Of a stretch of DNA of 64,000 nucleotides, positions 53,991-64,000 are shown piece by piece. Numbering within the stretch: position 1 is the first letter of the stretch; each line of letters opens with the position of its first letter. Source of the stretch: Candidatus Zixiibacteriota bacterium (GTDB taxonomy: Bacteria > Zixibacteria > MSB-5A5 > GN15 > FEB-12). The stretch is from assembly GCA_034003725.1 (NCBI GenBank), contig JAVEYB010000001.1:62001-126000 (forward strand), read 5' to 3'. Below the pieces are notes generated by a model that was not told the origin of the DNA, searched no databases, and saw only the letters and a list, made by a program, of their open reading frames with translations. Both the position numbers and the translations under genes were made by a program.

Positions 53991-56900
53991 ATGCTCAAAT
54001 CACTGGTCGAGTTTACACTGCGCTACCGGTACCTCGTCCTGGCGCTGGCGGGGCTGCTCTGTGTGGTCGGGATAATCGCGCTGCTACAGCTTCCCTTCGA
54101 CGCTTTCCCCGACACCACGCCGGTGCTGGTGCAGGTCAACGTTGCCGCGCCGGGATGGGCGCCGGACGATCTTGAACTGCTGGTAACTTATCCGCTGGAG
54201 CAGGCGCTGACCGGGTTGTCGGGACTTGAGGAGGTACGGTCGGTCACGAAATACGGGCTGTCACAAATCACGGCCATCTTCGATGACAACACGGACCTCT
54301 ACCTCGCCCGGCAACAGGTGTCCGAACGGCTCCCGACGGCCGATCTCCCCGACGGTATTCCGTCGCCCCAGCTCGGGCCGGTCTCGACGGGACTCGGCGA
54401 GGTCTTCCACTATGTTGTCGTGGGCGACACACCGGACCTAACCGATCCCCGCACCGTTCAGGACTGGGTGGTCAAGCCGCAGTTACAGGCGGTACCGGGG
54501 GTGGCTGAAGTCAACAGCTGGGGCGGATTCGTCAAGCAGTACCTGATACTATTCGATCCGGATCGTCTGGCGCAGTACAATCTGTCGCTTCCGGATGTGA
54601 TCGAAACGATCGAGGAAGACCTCGGTAACGTTCCGGGCGGACAAATCGTGCGGGGCGGCGAGATGACGATCGTGCGCGGGATAGGCAATGTCGAGAATAT
54701 CGCGCAGATCGAGAATATCGTCATTTCGACGGTCGAGTCCGTGCCGGTGACCGTTGCGGAAATTGCCGAGGTGGCAATCGGCCACGAGATCCGTCGGGGC
54801 GCTACTACCTACGACGGAAAAGGCGAAGCCGTTCTGGGACTCGGATTCATGATTACCGGTGGAAACCCGGCGCGCGTCACCGAAGACATGGCCCAGCGGC
54901 TGGACGAGGCGGCCGCCAATCTTCCCGATGGGGTCCGGGCGATTCCCGTTTACGAGCGGACGGAACTTGTCGGCAAGGTTCTTCGCACGGTGGAGCACAA
55001 TCTGCTGTTTGGGGCGCTGCTCGTGGTCGCGGTCCTGTTCGTCTTTCTGGGCAACCTTCGCGCGGGCCTTATTGTCGCGTCCGCTATCCCGCTTTCGATG
55101 TTGTTCGCGTTCGACCTGATGTCCCGGGCAGGCATCGCCGGCAGCCTGATGAGTCTCGGCGCCATCGACTTCGGCCTCGCCGTGGATAACGCGGTGATCC
55201 AGGTCGAGAACTCCGTACGACGACTCGCACACGGGTCTTCGAGCGTGTCGCGCATGGATATCATCCGCGACGCTATCCTCGAGGTTCGCAAACCGACCCT
55301 GTTCGGCGAGCTGATTATCATCATCGTCTATCTCCCGATCCTGACCCTTCAGGGAGTCGAGGGCAAATTGTTTCGCCCGATGGCGATGACGGTCGTGTTT
55401 GTACTGACCGGGTCGCTCATCATGTCCTTCACCGTCATCCCCGCCCTGATCGGCACCCTGTTGAACCGGGGTGTGAAAGAGCGCGAACCGGTCGTTATCG
55501 GATGGCTCAAAGGGGCATACCGACCGACGGTCGATTTCGTCATTCGCCGAGCCCGAGCGGTCCTGCTGGTCGCGCTGGTCCTGCTGTGCGCCGGCGTGAT
55601 TCTGTTCACGCGCCTTGGGTCCGAGTTCGTGCCGAGGTTGAGCGAAGGAACGATAGTAGTTAACCTCGTACGGCTGGCCGGGATTTCTCTCGATGAGTCC
55701 GTGGCATACAACACGCGAATCGAGCAGAACCTACTGGCGGCGTTCCCCGACGAGATAGCGCACATCTGGACGCGGACCGGGACGGCGGAGCTGTCGACCG
55801 ACCCGATGGGTCTGGAGTTGTCGGACATGTTCATGGCGCTGCACCCGCGCGGTCAATGGACAAAGGCCGGCACGCAGGAGGAGTTGGTTGCGGCGATTGA
55901 CGCGGAACTGGCCGATCTGCCGGGACAGAATCGCATATTCACGCAGCCGATCGAGATGCGGATCAATGAAATGATCGCCGGCATCCGGTCCGATATCGGG
56001 ATCAAGCTGTTCGGCGACGACCTCGCGGTCCTCGAGGAGAAAGCCGAGGAAATCGCCGCGCTGGTGGAGACGATCGATGGCGCGGCAGACGTGTCGGTCG
56101 AACAGTTGACCGGCCAGCCGCAGCTTCGCCTCACGGTCGACCGCGAGCGTCTCGCGCGATTCGGACTGACCGCGCGCGACGTGCTGACGTCGGTCGAAAG
56201 TATCGGCGGCATCGTGGTCGGCGACGTCTTCGAGGGCCAGCGGCGATTCGAACTGGCGGTGCGGGTCGATACGACACGACTCCACGGCCCCGAAGACATC
56301 GACCGAATCCTCGTGCGGTCGTCGACCGGCAGCCTGGTTGGACTGGATCGAGTGACAAACGCGTCACTCGAGGAGGGGCCGGGGACCATCACCCGCGAGT
56401 GGAGCAAGCGCAGAATCGTGATCCAGTGCAACGTGCGCGACCGCGACATGGGATCGTTCGTCAACGAGCTGCGGGAGCTGCTCCACAACGAAGTCGAACT
56501 GCCCACGGACTACTTTATTCGTCTCGGCGGGCAATTCGAGAATCTGGAACGAGCACGACTTCGACTGGCGATAGTCGTACCGATTGCGTTGCTGCTGATA
56601 TTCGGCTTGTTGTACTGGACCTATCGGTCGGCCCGCGACGCGCTGTTGATTTTCTCCGGGGTACCGCTGGCGGCGCTGGGCGGCGTGGTAACACTGGCTC
56701 TTCGCGGCATGCCGTTCTCCATATCGGCAGGCGTCGGGTTTATCGCGTTGTCGGGGATTGCCGTCCTCAACGGACTGGTCCTGGTATCGACCATCAAACG
56801 TTATCGGTCCGACGGCATGGATATCGTGTCGGCGGTGCGCGAAAGCGCGGTTACGCGCCTACGTCCGGTGTTTATGACGGCGCTGGTGGCGGCGTTTGGG

Positions 56901-57059
56901 TTTGTTCCGATGGCGATTTCGACCGGTGTCGGCGCCGAGGTACAGCGGCCGCTGGCGACGGTAGTGGTCGGCGGGATATTGACATCGACCGCGCTGACGC
57001 TTCTGGTCTTGCCCGCGCTGTATGTGACGTTTGGCAGGCGGACGGAATCGGAGAGCTGA
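53991..57059 (+). CDS. CusA/CzcA-type RND heavy-metal efflux pump
   Basis: A 1022-residue inner-membrane transporter with twelve helices and two large periplasmic loops. LLQLPFDAFPDTTPVLVQV is the heavy-metal RND opening. The fourth helix bears GAIDFGLAVDNAVIQVEN with the proton-relay Asp. GTIVVNLVRLAGISLDES and the C-terminal GIAVLNGLVLVSTIKR helices are typical. Exact metal (Cu/Ag versus Zn/Co/Cd) cannot be assigned. The outer-membrane partner (CusC) is not in the window. Confidence 0.93.
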   Translation: MLKSLVEFTLRYRYLVLALAGLLCVVGIIALLQLPFDAFPDTTPVLVQVNVAAPGWAPDDLELLVTYPLEQALTGLSGLEEVRSVTKYGLSQITAIFDDNTDLYLARQQVSERLPTADLPDGIPSPQLGPVSTGLGEVFHYVVVGDTPDLTDPRTVQDWVVKPQLQAVPGVAEVNSWGGFVKQYLILFDPDRLAQYNLSLPDVIETIEEDLGNVPGGQIVRGGEMTIVRGIGNVENIAQIENIVISTVESVPVTVAEIAEVAIGHEIRRGATTYDGKGEAVLGLGFMITGGNPARVTEDMAQRLDEAAANLPDGVRAIPVYERTELVGKVLRTVEHNLLFGALLVVAVLFVFLGNLRAGLIVASAIPLSMLFAFDLMSRAGIAGSLMSLGAIDFGLAVDNAVIQVENSVRRLAHGSSSVSRMDIIRDAILEVRKPTLFGELIIIIVYLPILTLQGVEGKLFRPMAMTVVFVLTGSLIMSFTVIPALIGTLLNRGVKEREPVVIGWLKGAYRPTVDFVIRRARAVLLVALVLLCAGVILFTRLGSEFVPRLSEGTIVVNLVRLAGISLDESVAYNTRIEQNLLAAFPDEIAHIWTRTGTAELSTDPMGLELSDMFMALHPRGQWTKAGTQEELVAAIDAELADLPGQNRIFTQPIEMRINEMIAGIRSDIGIKLFGDDLAVLEEKAEEIAALVETIDGAADVSVEQLTGQPQLRLTVDRERLARFGLTARDVLTSVESIGGIVVGDVFEGQRRFELAVRVDTTRLHGPEDIDRILVRSSTGSLVGLDRVTNASLEEGPGTITREWSKRRIVIQCNVRDRDMGSFVNELRELLHNEVELPTDYFIRLGGQFENLERARLRLAIVVPIALLLIFGLLYWTYRSARDALLIFSGVPLAALGGVVTLALRGMPFSISAGVGFIALSGIAVLNGLVLVSTIKRYRSDGMDIVSAVRESAVTRLRPVFMTALVAAFGFVPMAISTGVGAEVQRPLATVVVGGILTSTALTLLVLPALYVTFGRRTESES

Positions 57060-57134
57060 GGTATGGGCTACGCACGGCATATCACGTCTGAGTACAGTCG
57101 TGACCTACAGGTCCGCGAGCCGTATGCTGGGGGG

Positions 57135-58937
57135 TTACCGCTCGATCTTCAGGGCGGCGAGGAACGCCTCCTGGGGGATTTCCACCGCGCCGATCTGCTT
57201 CATCCGCTTCTTGCCTTCCTTCTGGCGTTCGAGCAGTTTGCGCTTGCGCGTGATATCGCCGCCGTAGCACTTGGCGGTTACGTTTTTGCGAAGCGGACGA
57301 ATGGTGGAACGACTCACGATCCGGCTGCCGATCGCCGCCTGCAAAACCACCTCGAACATCTGGCGCGGGATCAGCGTGCGGAGTTTGTCGCACAAGGCCA
57401 GCCCCCAGTTGTAGGCGCGGTCGCGGTGGATGATGGTGGACAGCGCATCGACCGGATCACTGTTGACGAGAATGTCGAGCTTCACAAGGTCGGAGCGTTT
57501 GTAGTAGGGAATGCCGTAATCGAACGACGCGTACCCGCGCGTGACCGATTTGAGTTTGTCATAGAAGTCGAAAATGATCTCGGCCAGCGGGAAATGATAC
57601 GTTATTGAAGCCCGTTCCGGCGAAATGTATTCGGTGTTTTTGTATTCGCCGCGCCGTTCGGTGCCCAGCTTCATGATCGAGCCGATATACTCGGACGGCA
57701 CGATAATCTGCGACTCAACATACGGTTCCTCGACATGATCGATGATCTGGGTCGAAGGCATCTGGGCGGGATTGTCGACCGTGACCATCTCGCCGCTGGT
57801 CAGGTACACGTGGTACTCGACGTTGGGTACGGTGTTGATGATGGTCTGGCCGTACTCCCGCGAGAGGCGTTCGGTGATGATCTCCATATGGAGCAATCCG
57901 AGGAAGCCGACGCGGAATCCGAAACCGAGCGCGGTGGAAGATTCCGGCGTGAAGTGCAGCGACGCATCGTTGAGTTTCAGGCGTTCGAGCGCTTCGCGCA
58001 GCTCCGTGAAATCCTCGGCCACCGCCGGATACAGCCCGGAAAACACCATCGGCTTGACATCGACAAATCCCTCGAGCGGTTCTTTGGCCGGGTGTCTTTC
58101 GGTGGTGACGGTGTCGCCGATCCGCGTATCGGCGACTTCGCGGATCGACGCGAAAAAATAGCCGACATCGCCGGCTCCCAGCATGTCGATCGGCACACGC
58201 TGCAGGCGAAGGTATCCGACTTCATCGACCTCGAAGACTTTCTTGTTGGCGAAGAACTTGACCTTGTCGCCGGGCGAGATGGTGCCGTTGACGACGCGGA
58301 TCAGGGGCATCACGCCGCGATAGCTGTCGAATACCGAGTCGAAAATCATGGCCTGCAGCGGCGCGGCGGGATCGCCTTTCGGCGGCGGCACGACCTTGAC
58401 AATCCGTTCGAGCAACTCGTCGATCCCTATCCCTTCCTTGGCGGAACAGCGAAGCACCTCCTCGGGCTTGCAGCCGATCAGGTCGACAATCTCCGCGGCG
58501 ACCCGGTCGGGGTCGGCGGTGGGCAGGTCGATCTTGTTGACGACCGGGATGATCTCGAGGTCGTTGTCCATCGCGAGGTACAGGTTGGACAACGTCTGCG
58601 CCTCGATTCCCTGCGCGGCGTCGACGACAAGGACGGCGCCCTCGCAGGCCGCCAGCGACCGCGATACCTCGTATGTGAAGTCGACGTGGCCGGGGGTATC
58701 GATCAGGTTCAGGCGGTAAACCTGGCCGTCGGACGCCTCGTAGACCATCCGAATGGCATGCGCCTTGATCGTGATGCCGCGCTCCTGCTCGAGATCCATC
58801 GAGTCCAGCACCTGTTTGCGCATCTCCCGCTCGGAGATGGTCCGGGTGTTCTGGAGCAGCCGGTCGGCAAGCGTCGATTTGCCGTGGTCGATGTGGGCGA
58901 TAATCGAGAAGTTTCTTATTTTCGACGGATCGTGCAT
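57135..58937 (-). CDS. lepA: Elongation factor 4 (LepA)
   Basis: LepA is a ribosomal GTPase linked to initiation and back-translocation. The 600 residues show G1 [11 protein letters not shown]3 DTPGH, G4 NKID and the LepA-specific C-terminal domain with the closing [26 protein letters not shown] run (beginning AKCYGGD, ending GKKRMK). Length is normal. It has its own promoter and a leader of about 65 bases. Confidence 0.97.
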   Translation of the reverse strand: MHDPSKIRNFSIIAHIDHGKSTLADRLLQNTRTISEREMRKQVLDSMDLEQERGITIKAHAIRMVYEASDGQVYRLNLIDTPGHVDFTYEVSRSLAACEGAVLVVDAAQGIEAQTLSNLYLAMDNDLEIIPVVNKIDLPTADPDRVAAEIVDLIGCKPEEVLRCSAKEGIGIDELLERIVKVVPPPKGDPAAPLQAMIFDSVFDSYRGVMPLIRVVNGTISPGDKVKFFANKKVFEVDEVGYLRLQRVPIDMLGAGDVGYFFASIREVADTRIGDTVTTERHPAKEPLEGFVDVKPMVFSGLYPAVAEDFTELREALERLKLNDASLHFTPESSTALGFGFRVGFLGLLHMEIITERLSREYGQTIINTVPNVEYHVYLTSGEMVTVDNPAQMPSTQIIDHVEEPYVESQIIVPSEYIGSIMKLGTERRGEYKNTEYISPERASITYHFPLAEIIFDFYDKLKSVTRGYASFDYGIPYYKRSDLVKLDILVNSDPVDALSTIIHRDRAYNWGLALCDKLRTLIPRQMFEVVLQAAIGSRIVSRSTIRPLRKNVTAKCYGGDITRKRKLLERQKEGKKRMKQIGAVEIPQEAFLAALKIER

Positions 58938-59004
58938 TGTTGTCCCGGTGGTTCACTTCTTTCGTACGCGTCCCGACGCGCGGGCGCGACCGTTCGAGCC
59001 TGCC

Positions 59005-59033
59005 ATACTACCGTTTTTCCGATTAAAAGTCAA
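59005..59033 (-). promoter_or_regulatory. lepA promoter
   Basis: On the minus strand, TTGACT (59028-59033), 17 bases and TAGTAT (59005-59010). It overlaps the end of the upstream gene region and gives a conventional leader before the lepA ATG. Confidence 0.6.
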
Positions 59034-59048
59034 TGGAATGATACAAGG

Positions 59049-59810
59049 TCAGCGGCGGAGCAATTCGGACAACCGGTCGCGGAACTCCTGTCGGGGGATG
59101 TCCGATTCGAGGATGCCGTCGTGCGCAAGCGACAGATGGTTGGTCTCTTCGGAGACGACAACGACGACGGCATCGGAAACCTCGGACACGCCGATGGCGG
59201 CCTTGTGGCGCATGCCGTAGAGCTTGCGATAACGCGGGTTGGTGGTGAGCGGCAGTGAGGCGGCGGCGGCGACGATGAAGTCGCCCGAGACGATCACGGC
59301 GCCGTCGTGCAGCGGCGTATACGGCGTGAACAGAGTCACGAGCATCTCCGACGACAACGCGGCGTCGAGCGTCTTCCCCGTCTCGGAGTAATTGCGGAGG
59401 CCGGTGCGACGCTCGATGACGATCAGCCCGCCGTAGCCGAGTTCGGCCAGGCGCAGGGCGGCGCGGGAAACTTCCTCGAGCGCCTTGGAATGCTCGAGCG
59501 ACACGAACATGCGGAAGAGTCGGTTCTGCCCGATATGGGCGAGCGCCCCGCGAAGTTCCGGCTGGAAGACGACCACCAGGACCAAAATACCGAACGTGCC
59601 GAGGGTGGAAAACAGATACGTCAGTCCTTCGAGCTGGAACCAGTACGAGATGAAGGCGATCGCGGCGATCAGCGACAGGCCGACGATAATCTGCGCGGAG
59701 CGGGTGCCTTTGGCCAGGCGCAGCATCTGGTAAATGATGAAGGACACGATCGCGACGTCGATCAGGTCCTTGAGCCCGAACTTGAGCATTTCGAATTGCA
59801 GGAAGGTCAT
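59049..59810 (-). CDS. cdaA: Diadenylate cyclase CdaA
   Basis: CdaA makes cyclic di-AMP from two ATP. The 253 residues have three N-terminal transmembrane helices (about 15-80) and the DisA_N cyclase domain with LHDGAVIV and the RHKAAIG motif (normally RHRAA). c-di-AMP usually governs osmotic balance and wall homeostasis. The ATG overlaps the folP stop (ATGA); a folP-cdaA order is common. Confidence 0.95.
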   Translation of the reverse strand: MTFLQFEMLKFGLKDLIDVAIVSFIIYQMLRLAKGTRSAQIIVGLSLIAAIAFISYWFQLEGLTYLFSTLGTFGILVLVVVFQPELRGALAHIGQNRLFRMFVSLEHSKALEEVSRAALRLAELGYGGLIVIERRTGLRNYSETGKTLDAALSSEMLVTLFTPYTPLHDGAVIVSGDFIVAAAASLPLTTNPRYRKLYGMRHKAAIGVSEVSDAVVVVVSEETNHLSLAHDGILESDIPRQEFRDRLSELLRR

Positions 59811-60688
59811 GTCTCGGTCCGAATCGCCTGCACCACTTTGAGCGCTTCCACCGTTTCAGCGACATCGTGCACCCGCACGATATCCGCCCCGTTGAGCACG
59901 GCCATCACGGCGGCGGCAATCGATCCGCCGAGCCGCGTATGGGCCGGTTCACCGGTCGGATGCAGCATGTCGATAAATCGTTTCCGCGACGCCCCGACGA
60001 GCAGCGGCAGTCCGAAAGTCGCCAGTTCGTCCAGGCGGGCGAATATATCAAGATTATCGACCAGACGCTTGCCGAACCCGATACCGGGATCGAGGATAAT
60101 TCGGGACCGGTCAATCCCGCGGGTCTCGGCGTAACTGATGCGTTGTTCGAAAAAACGTCTTATCTCTCCCACACAGTCTTCGTAGCGCGGCTGAACCTGC
60201 ATGGTTTTGGGCTCTCCGAGCATGTGCATGAGCACGACCGGGGCCGCCGTTTTCTTAAGGACCGTCGCCATGTCGGGATCGCGGCGGAGGGCGGTTACGT
60301 CGTTGACAATATCCGCTCCGGCATCCAGCGCGCGAGCCGCGACGACCGCCTTGGAGGTATCGATCGAAATGGGCGTTTTGGTTTGCCGGCGGACCGCCTC
60401 AATAACCGGCAGAACCCGTTCCAGTTCAAGCTCGAGGGACACCGGATCAGCGCCGGGCCGGGTGGATTCGCCACCGATGTCGATTATGTCGGCGCCCTCG
60501 CCGTCGAGCCGGAGCGCATGCTCGCAGGCGGTCCGTGAATCGGCGAACTGCCCACCGTCCGAAAACGAGTCCGGCGTCACGTTGACCACACCCATAACCA
60601 GCGGCCGGGACAGCTCCAGCTGCCTGCCGTCGGCCAGCCGGATGACCGGTTTCCGTTCGGGCTGACGTGTGAGTACCTGTTTGGTCAT
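59807..60688 (-). CDS. folP: Dihydropteroate synthase
   Basis: FolP joins 4-aminobenzoate to the pterin pyrophosphate in folate synthesis and is the sulfonamide target. The 293-residue TIM barrel has VMGVVNVTPDSFSDGG, IDIGGESTRPGA, SIDTSKAVVA, LDPGIGFGK and GASRKRFI. It has its own probable promoter and leads folP-cdaA. Confidence 0.96.
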   Translation of the reverse strand: MTKQVLTRQPERKPVIRLADGRQLELSRPLVMGVVNVTPDSFSDGGQFADSRTACEHALRLDGEGADIIDIGGESTRPGADPVSLELELERVLPVIEAVRRQTKTPISIDTSKAVVAARALDAGADIVNDVTALRRDPDMATVLKKTAAPVVLMHMLGEPKTMQVQPRYEDCVGEIRRFFEQRISYAETRGIDRSRIILDPGIGFGKRLVDNLDIFARLDELATFGLPLLVGASRKRFIDMLHPTGEPAHTRLGGSIAAAVMAVLNGADIVRVHDVAETVEALKVVQAIRTET

Positions 60689-60719
60689 AGCCGCTCTCGT
60701 TTGTGATCGGTCACATTCA

Positions 60720-60749
60720 CATATAGCGAAAACAGGGCGGTCAATTCAA
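60720..60749 (-). promoter_or_regulatory. Possible folP promoter
   Basis: On the minus strand, TTGAAT (60744-60749), 18 bases and TATATG (60720-60725), about 30 bases before the folP ATG and just past the ftsH terminator. Confidence 0.4.
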
Positions 60750-60768
60750 GATTGATTTTGGATCCGCG

Positions 60769-60801
60769 AAAAAAAACGGGGCGATCGATACGATCACCCC
60801 G
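60769..60801 (-). terminator. Rho-independent terminator of ftsH
   Basis: On the minus strand an 11-bp stem (CGGGGTGATCG with CGATCGCCCCG, one G-T pair, three-base loop) is followed by eight Ts. It ends the tilS-hpt-ftsH transcript. Confidence 0.9.
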
Positions 60802-60826
60802 TCGGAACCTGTCGTATGGTCCGCCG

Positions 60827-62785
<1,959 letters not shown>

Positions 62786-62874
62786 GAATCCTGTCTTTCG
62801 TTGGTGTGTCTCGGTCCAAACGTTATACCCGTGCATGGCCGAAAGATTCGGCCCCTGGTCACGATATCGTCACC

Positions 62875-63429
62875 TTATCGCGATTCGCTTACCCGTCCGA
62901 TATAAGGCAGGTTGCGATACTTTTGCGTGTTGTCGAGTCCGTAGCCGACCACGAACTCGTTTCCAAGTTTGAAGCCCTTGTACTTCAGCTCGATTTTGGG
63001 CCGATGTGCGCTGGGCTTGTCTAAGAGGGTAACAATCTCCATCGAGGCCGGTTCCAGTTGCTTGAGCCGCTGCGCGATACGCGACACGGTTCGTCCGGTC
63101 TCGACAATCCCTTCGACGATCAGCAAATCACGACCGTGCAGGTCAATGGTCATGGCATCGGCGATCTCGATGTTTTTGTCCTGGCGTGCGCCCTTGCGAT
63201 ACGACGCCGCCGAGATGAACTCCACTTCCACCGGCAGGTTGATGTTGCGGATGAGATCGGCAAGAAACACCGTACAGCCTTTCAGTACACCGACGACAAC
63301 CGGTTCGCGGCCGGCGTAATCGCGGGTGATTTGCAGGCCCAGTTCTTTCACGCGACGCTGGATTTTGTCTTCGTCGATCAGCAGCTCAATCGGCTGGTAC
63401 AGCGGTCGTCTTTGCGATACGGGCGTCAA
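62875..63429 (-). CDS. hpt: Hypoxanthine phosphoribosyltransferase
   Basis: Hpt salvages hypoxanthine and guanine to IMP and GMP. The 184 residues include the PRPP motif VEGIVETGRT (normally VEDIxDTG), VGVLKGCTVFLADL and the flexible-loop region EFISAASYRKGARQ. The usual Asp in the PRPP loop is Gly and the next Asp is Glu, a mild deviation. The start is a TTG at 63429 that overlaps the tilS end by 44 bases; AAGG lies before it. tilS-hpt-ftsH is the classic order. Confidence 0.9.
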   Translation of the reverse strand: MTPVSQRRPLYQPIELLIDEDKIQRRVKELGLQITRDYAGREPVVVGVLKGCTVFLADLIRNINLPVEVEFISAASYRKGARQDKNIEIADAMTIDLHGRDLLIVEGIVETGRTVSRIAQRLKQLEPASMEIVTLLDKPSAHRPKIELKYKGFKLGNEFVVGYGLDNTQKYRNLPYIGRVSESR

Positions 63430-64000
63430 TTCTCAGTACCTTCCTCGTTGCAGCCGTTATCTTTACACGGTCGTCCACTTCGTATCCCACGAGCCACACG
63501 ATCCCTTTTGCGTCGCACACCACCAGGACCTCATCGCGCAGCGCCACCGGCGCTTTCCGATCGGTCAGGTAATCTCCGACTTTTTTCCGTCCGCGCATTC
63601 CCAACGGGCGGAACCGGTCGCCGGGACGGATCGAGCGGACGACAAGCGGTCCGGCAACGCAGTCCCGGTCGATCAGAATCGAGTGTGACCGACGCCGTTT
63701 ATCGACCTTCGGCGTCCGCTTAGCCGGCTCAACCACACGGAAGGTGATCGCCGGATTCGCCAAACGAATCGAATCGCCGACCGGCAATTCAGTGTGCACG
63801 ACGGCGTTTTCGTTGCGGCGCAGGATGATACAGTCTGCGGGGACAAAAAGCGCGCGGATCCCATCGGGCAGGCTCAGGGCCGCCGACGGCTGCTGGCAGA
63901 AGCGGTCGAGGCGTTCAATCACTTCACGGTCGGGCGCTTCCGTTCGTCCTGACACAAACTGGCAGCAGCGTCGCAACAATCTTCGTCGTAACACCTTATC
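63386..64000 (-). CDS. tilS: tRNA(Ile)-lysidine synthase, C-terminal part (cut by window edge)
   Basis: TilS turns C34 of tRNA-Ile(CAU) into lysidine. The visible 204 residues are the C-terminal half: the substrate-binding domain with IRPGDRFRPLGMRGRKKVGDYL and VPVAL-like PVALRDEVLVVCDAKGIVWLVG, which are hallmark blocks. The catalytic SGGxDS P-loop lies beyond base 64000. It overlaps hpt. Confidence 0.88.
   Translation of the reverse strand, partial: DKVLRRRLLRRCCQFVSGRTEAPDREVIERLDRFCQQPSAALSLPDGIRALFVPADCIILRRNENAVVHTELPVGDSIRLANPAITFRVVEPAKRTPKVDKRRRSHSILIDRDCVAGPLVVRSIRPGDRFRPLGMRGRKKVGDYLTDRKAPVALRDEVLVVCDAKGIVWLVGYEVDDRVKITAATRKVLRIDARIAKTTAVPAD

Overview
The window is GC-rich, almost wholly coding, and mostly transcribed from the minus strand. 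It carries a chromosomal core of a diderm (Gram-negative type) bacterium: lnt, kdsB, Wza-type export, a CusBA envelope pump and lipoprotein signals. It also has genes common in Gram-positives and in uncultured FCB-group phyla: cdaA, ricT, a LytR_C protein, Yip1 and DUF2723 membrane proteins and a Ycf48-like propeller. I infer an uncultured FCB-type lineage (Zixibacteria-like); no rRNA is present to confirm it. I saw no tRNA, rRNA, CRISPR array or insertion sequence.

Layout. 1-3.3 kb: purM-gpmI-lnt, driven by an apparently leaderless purM promoter overlapped by a 21-bp palindrome. 3.4-13.9 kb: a long minus-strand run ftsE-ftsX-envC-holB-ricT-metG-tatD-rsmA-pdxJ-like-rluD plus a small carbonic-anhydrase-like gene; FtsE and the PdxJ-like protein both lack key catalytic residues. 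14-23.4 kb: Ycf48-like propeller, rho with its terminator, rsfS, LytR_C, an N-terminal-only GlmU-like enzyme, panD and panC split by an odd 560-base gap, membrane proteins and a TGS-domain GTPase.

23.5-33 kb: an eight-gene surface-polysaccharide operon (Wza-like, Wzz-like, hexapeptide acyltransferase, two DegT aminotransferases, GT4, GNAT, deacetylase-like) behind one strong promoter. 33-36.4 kb: lipoprotein, pyrG, kdsB, gatC. 36.5-39.5 kb: a divergent three-gene signalling module (PAS protein, NtrC-like AAA+ protein without GAFTGA, GAF protein). 39.5-46.9 kb: mltG, ruvX, a secreted unknown, rarA, hemW, lepB, a lipoprotein and a DUF6958-like protein. 46.9-50.2 kb: Yip1-HTH-DUF2723.

50.3-57 kb is the accessory-looking part. 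An AT-rich promoter region leads into a LysM/peptidoglycan-binding protein overlapped by a caspase-like His/Cys protein. Next comes a metal-efflux operon: a secreted peptide with seven regularly spaced cysteines, a CusB lipoprotein with two Cys/His repeats, and CusA. 57-64 kb returns to housekeeping: lepA, cdaA, folP, ftsH with a clear terminator, hpt and the 3' part of tilS.

The most noteworthy points are the LysM plus caspase-like pair, the Cys-rich peptide with the repeat-bearing CusB, the degenerate FtsE and PdxJ homologues, the divergent NtrC-like module, and a recurring architecture in which a good -35/-10 pair sits only 5-6 bases before the start codon (purM, gatC, rarA, the TGS GTPase), which suggests frequent leaderless mRNAs.
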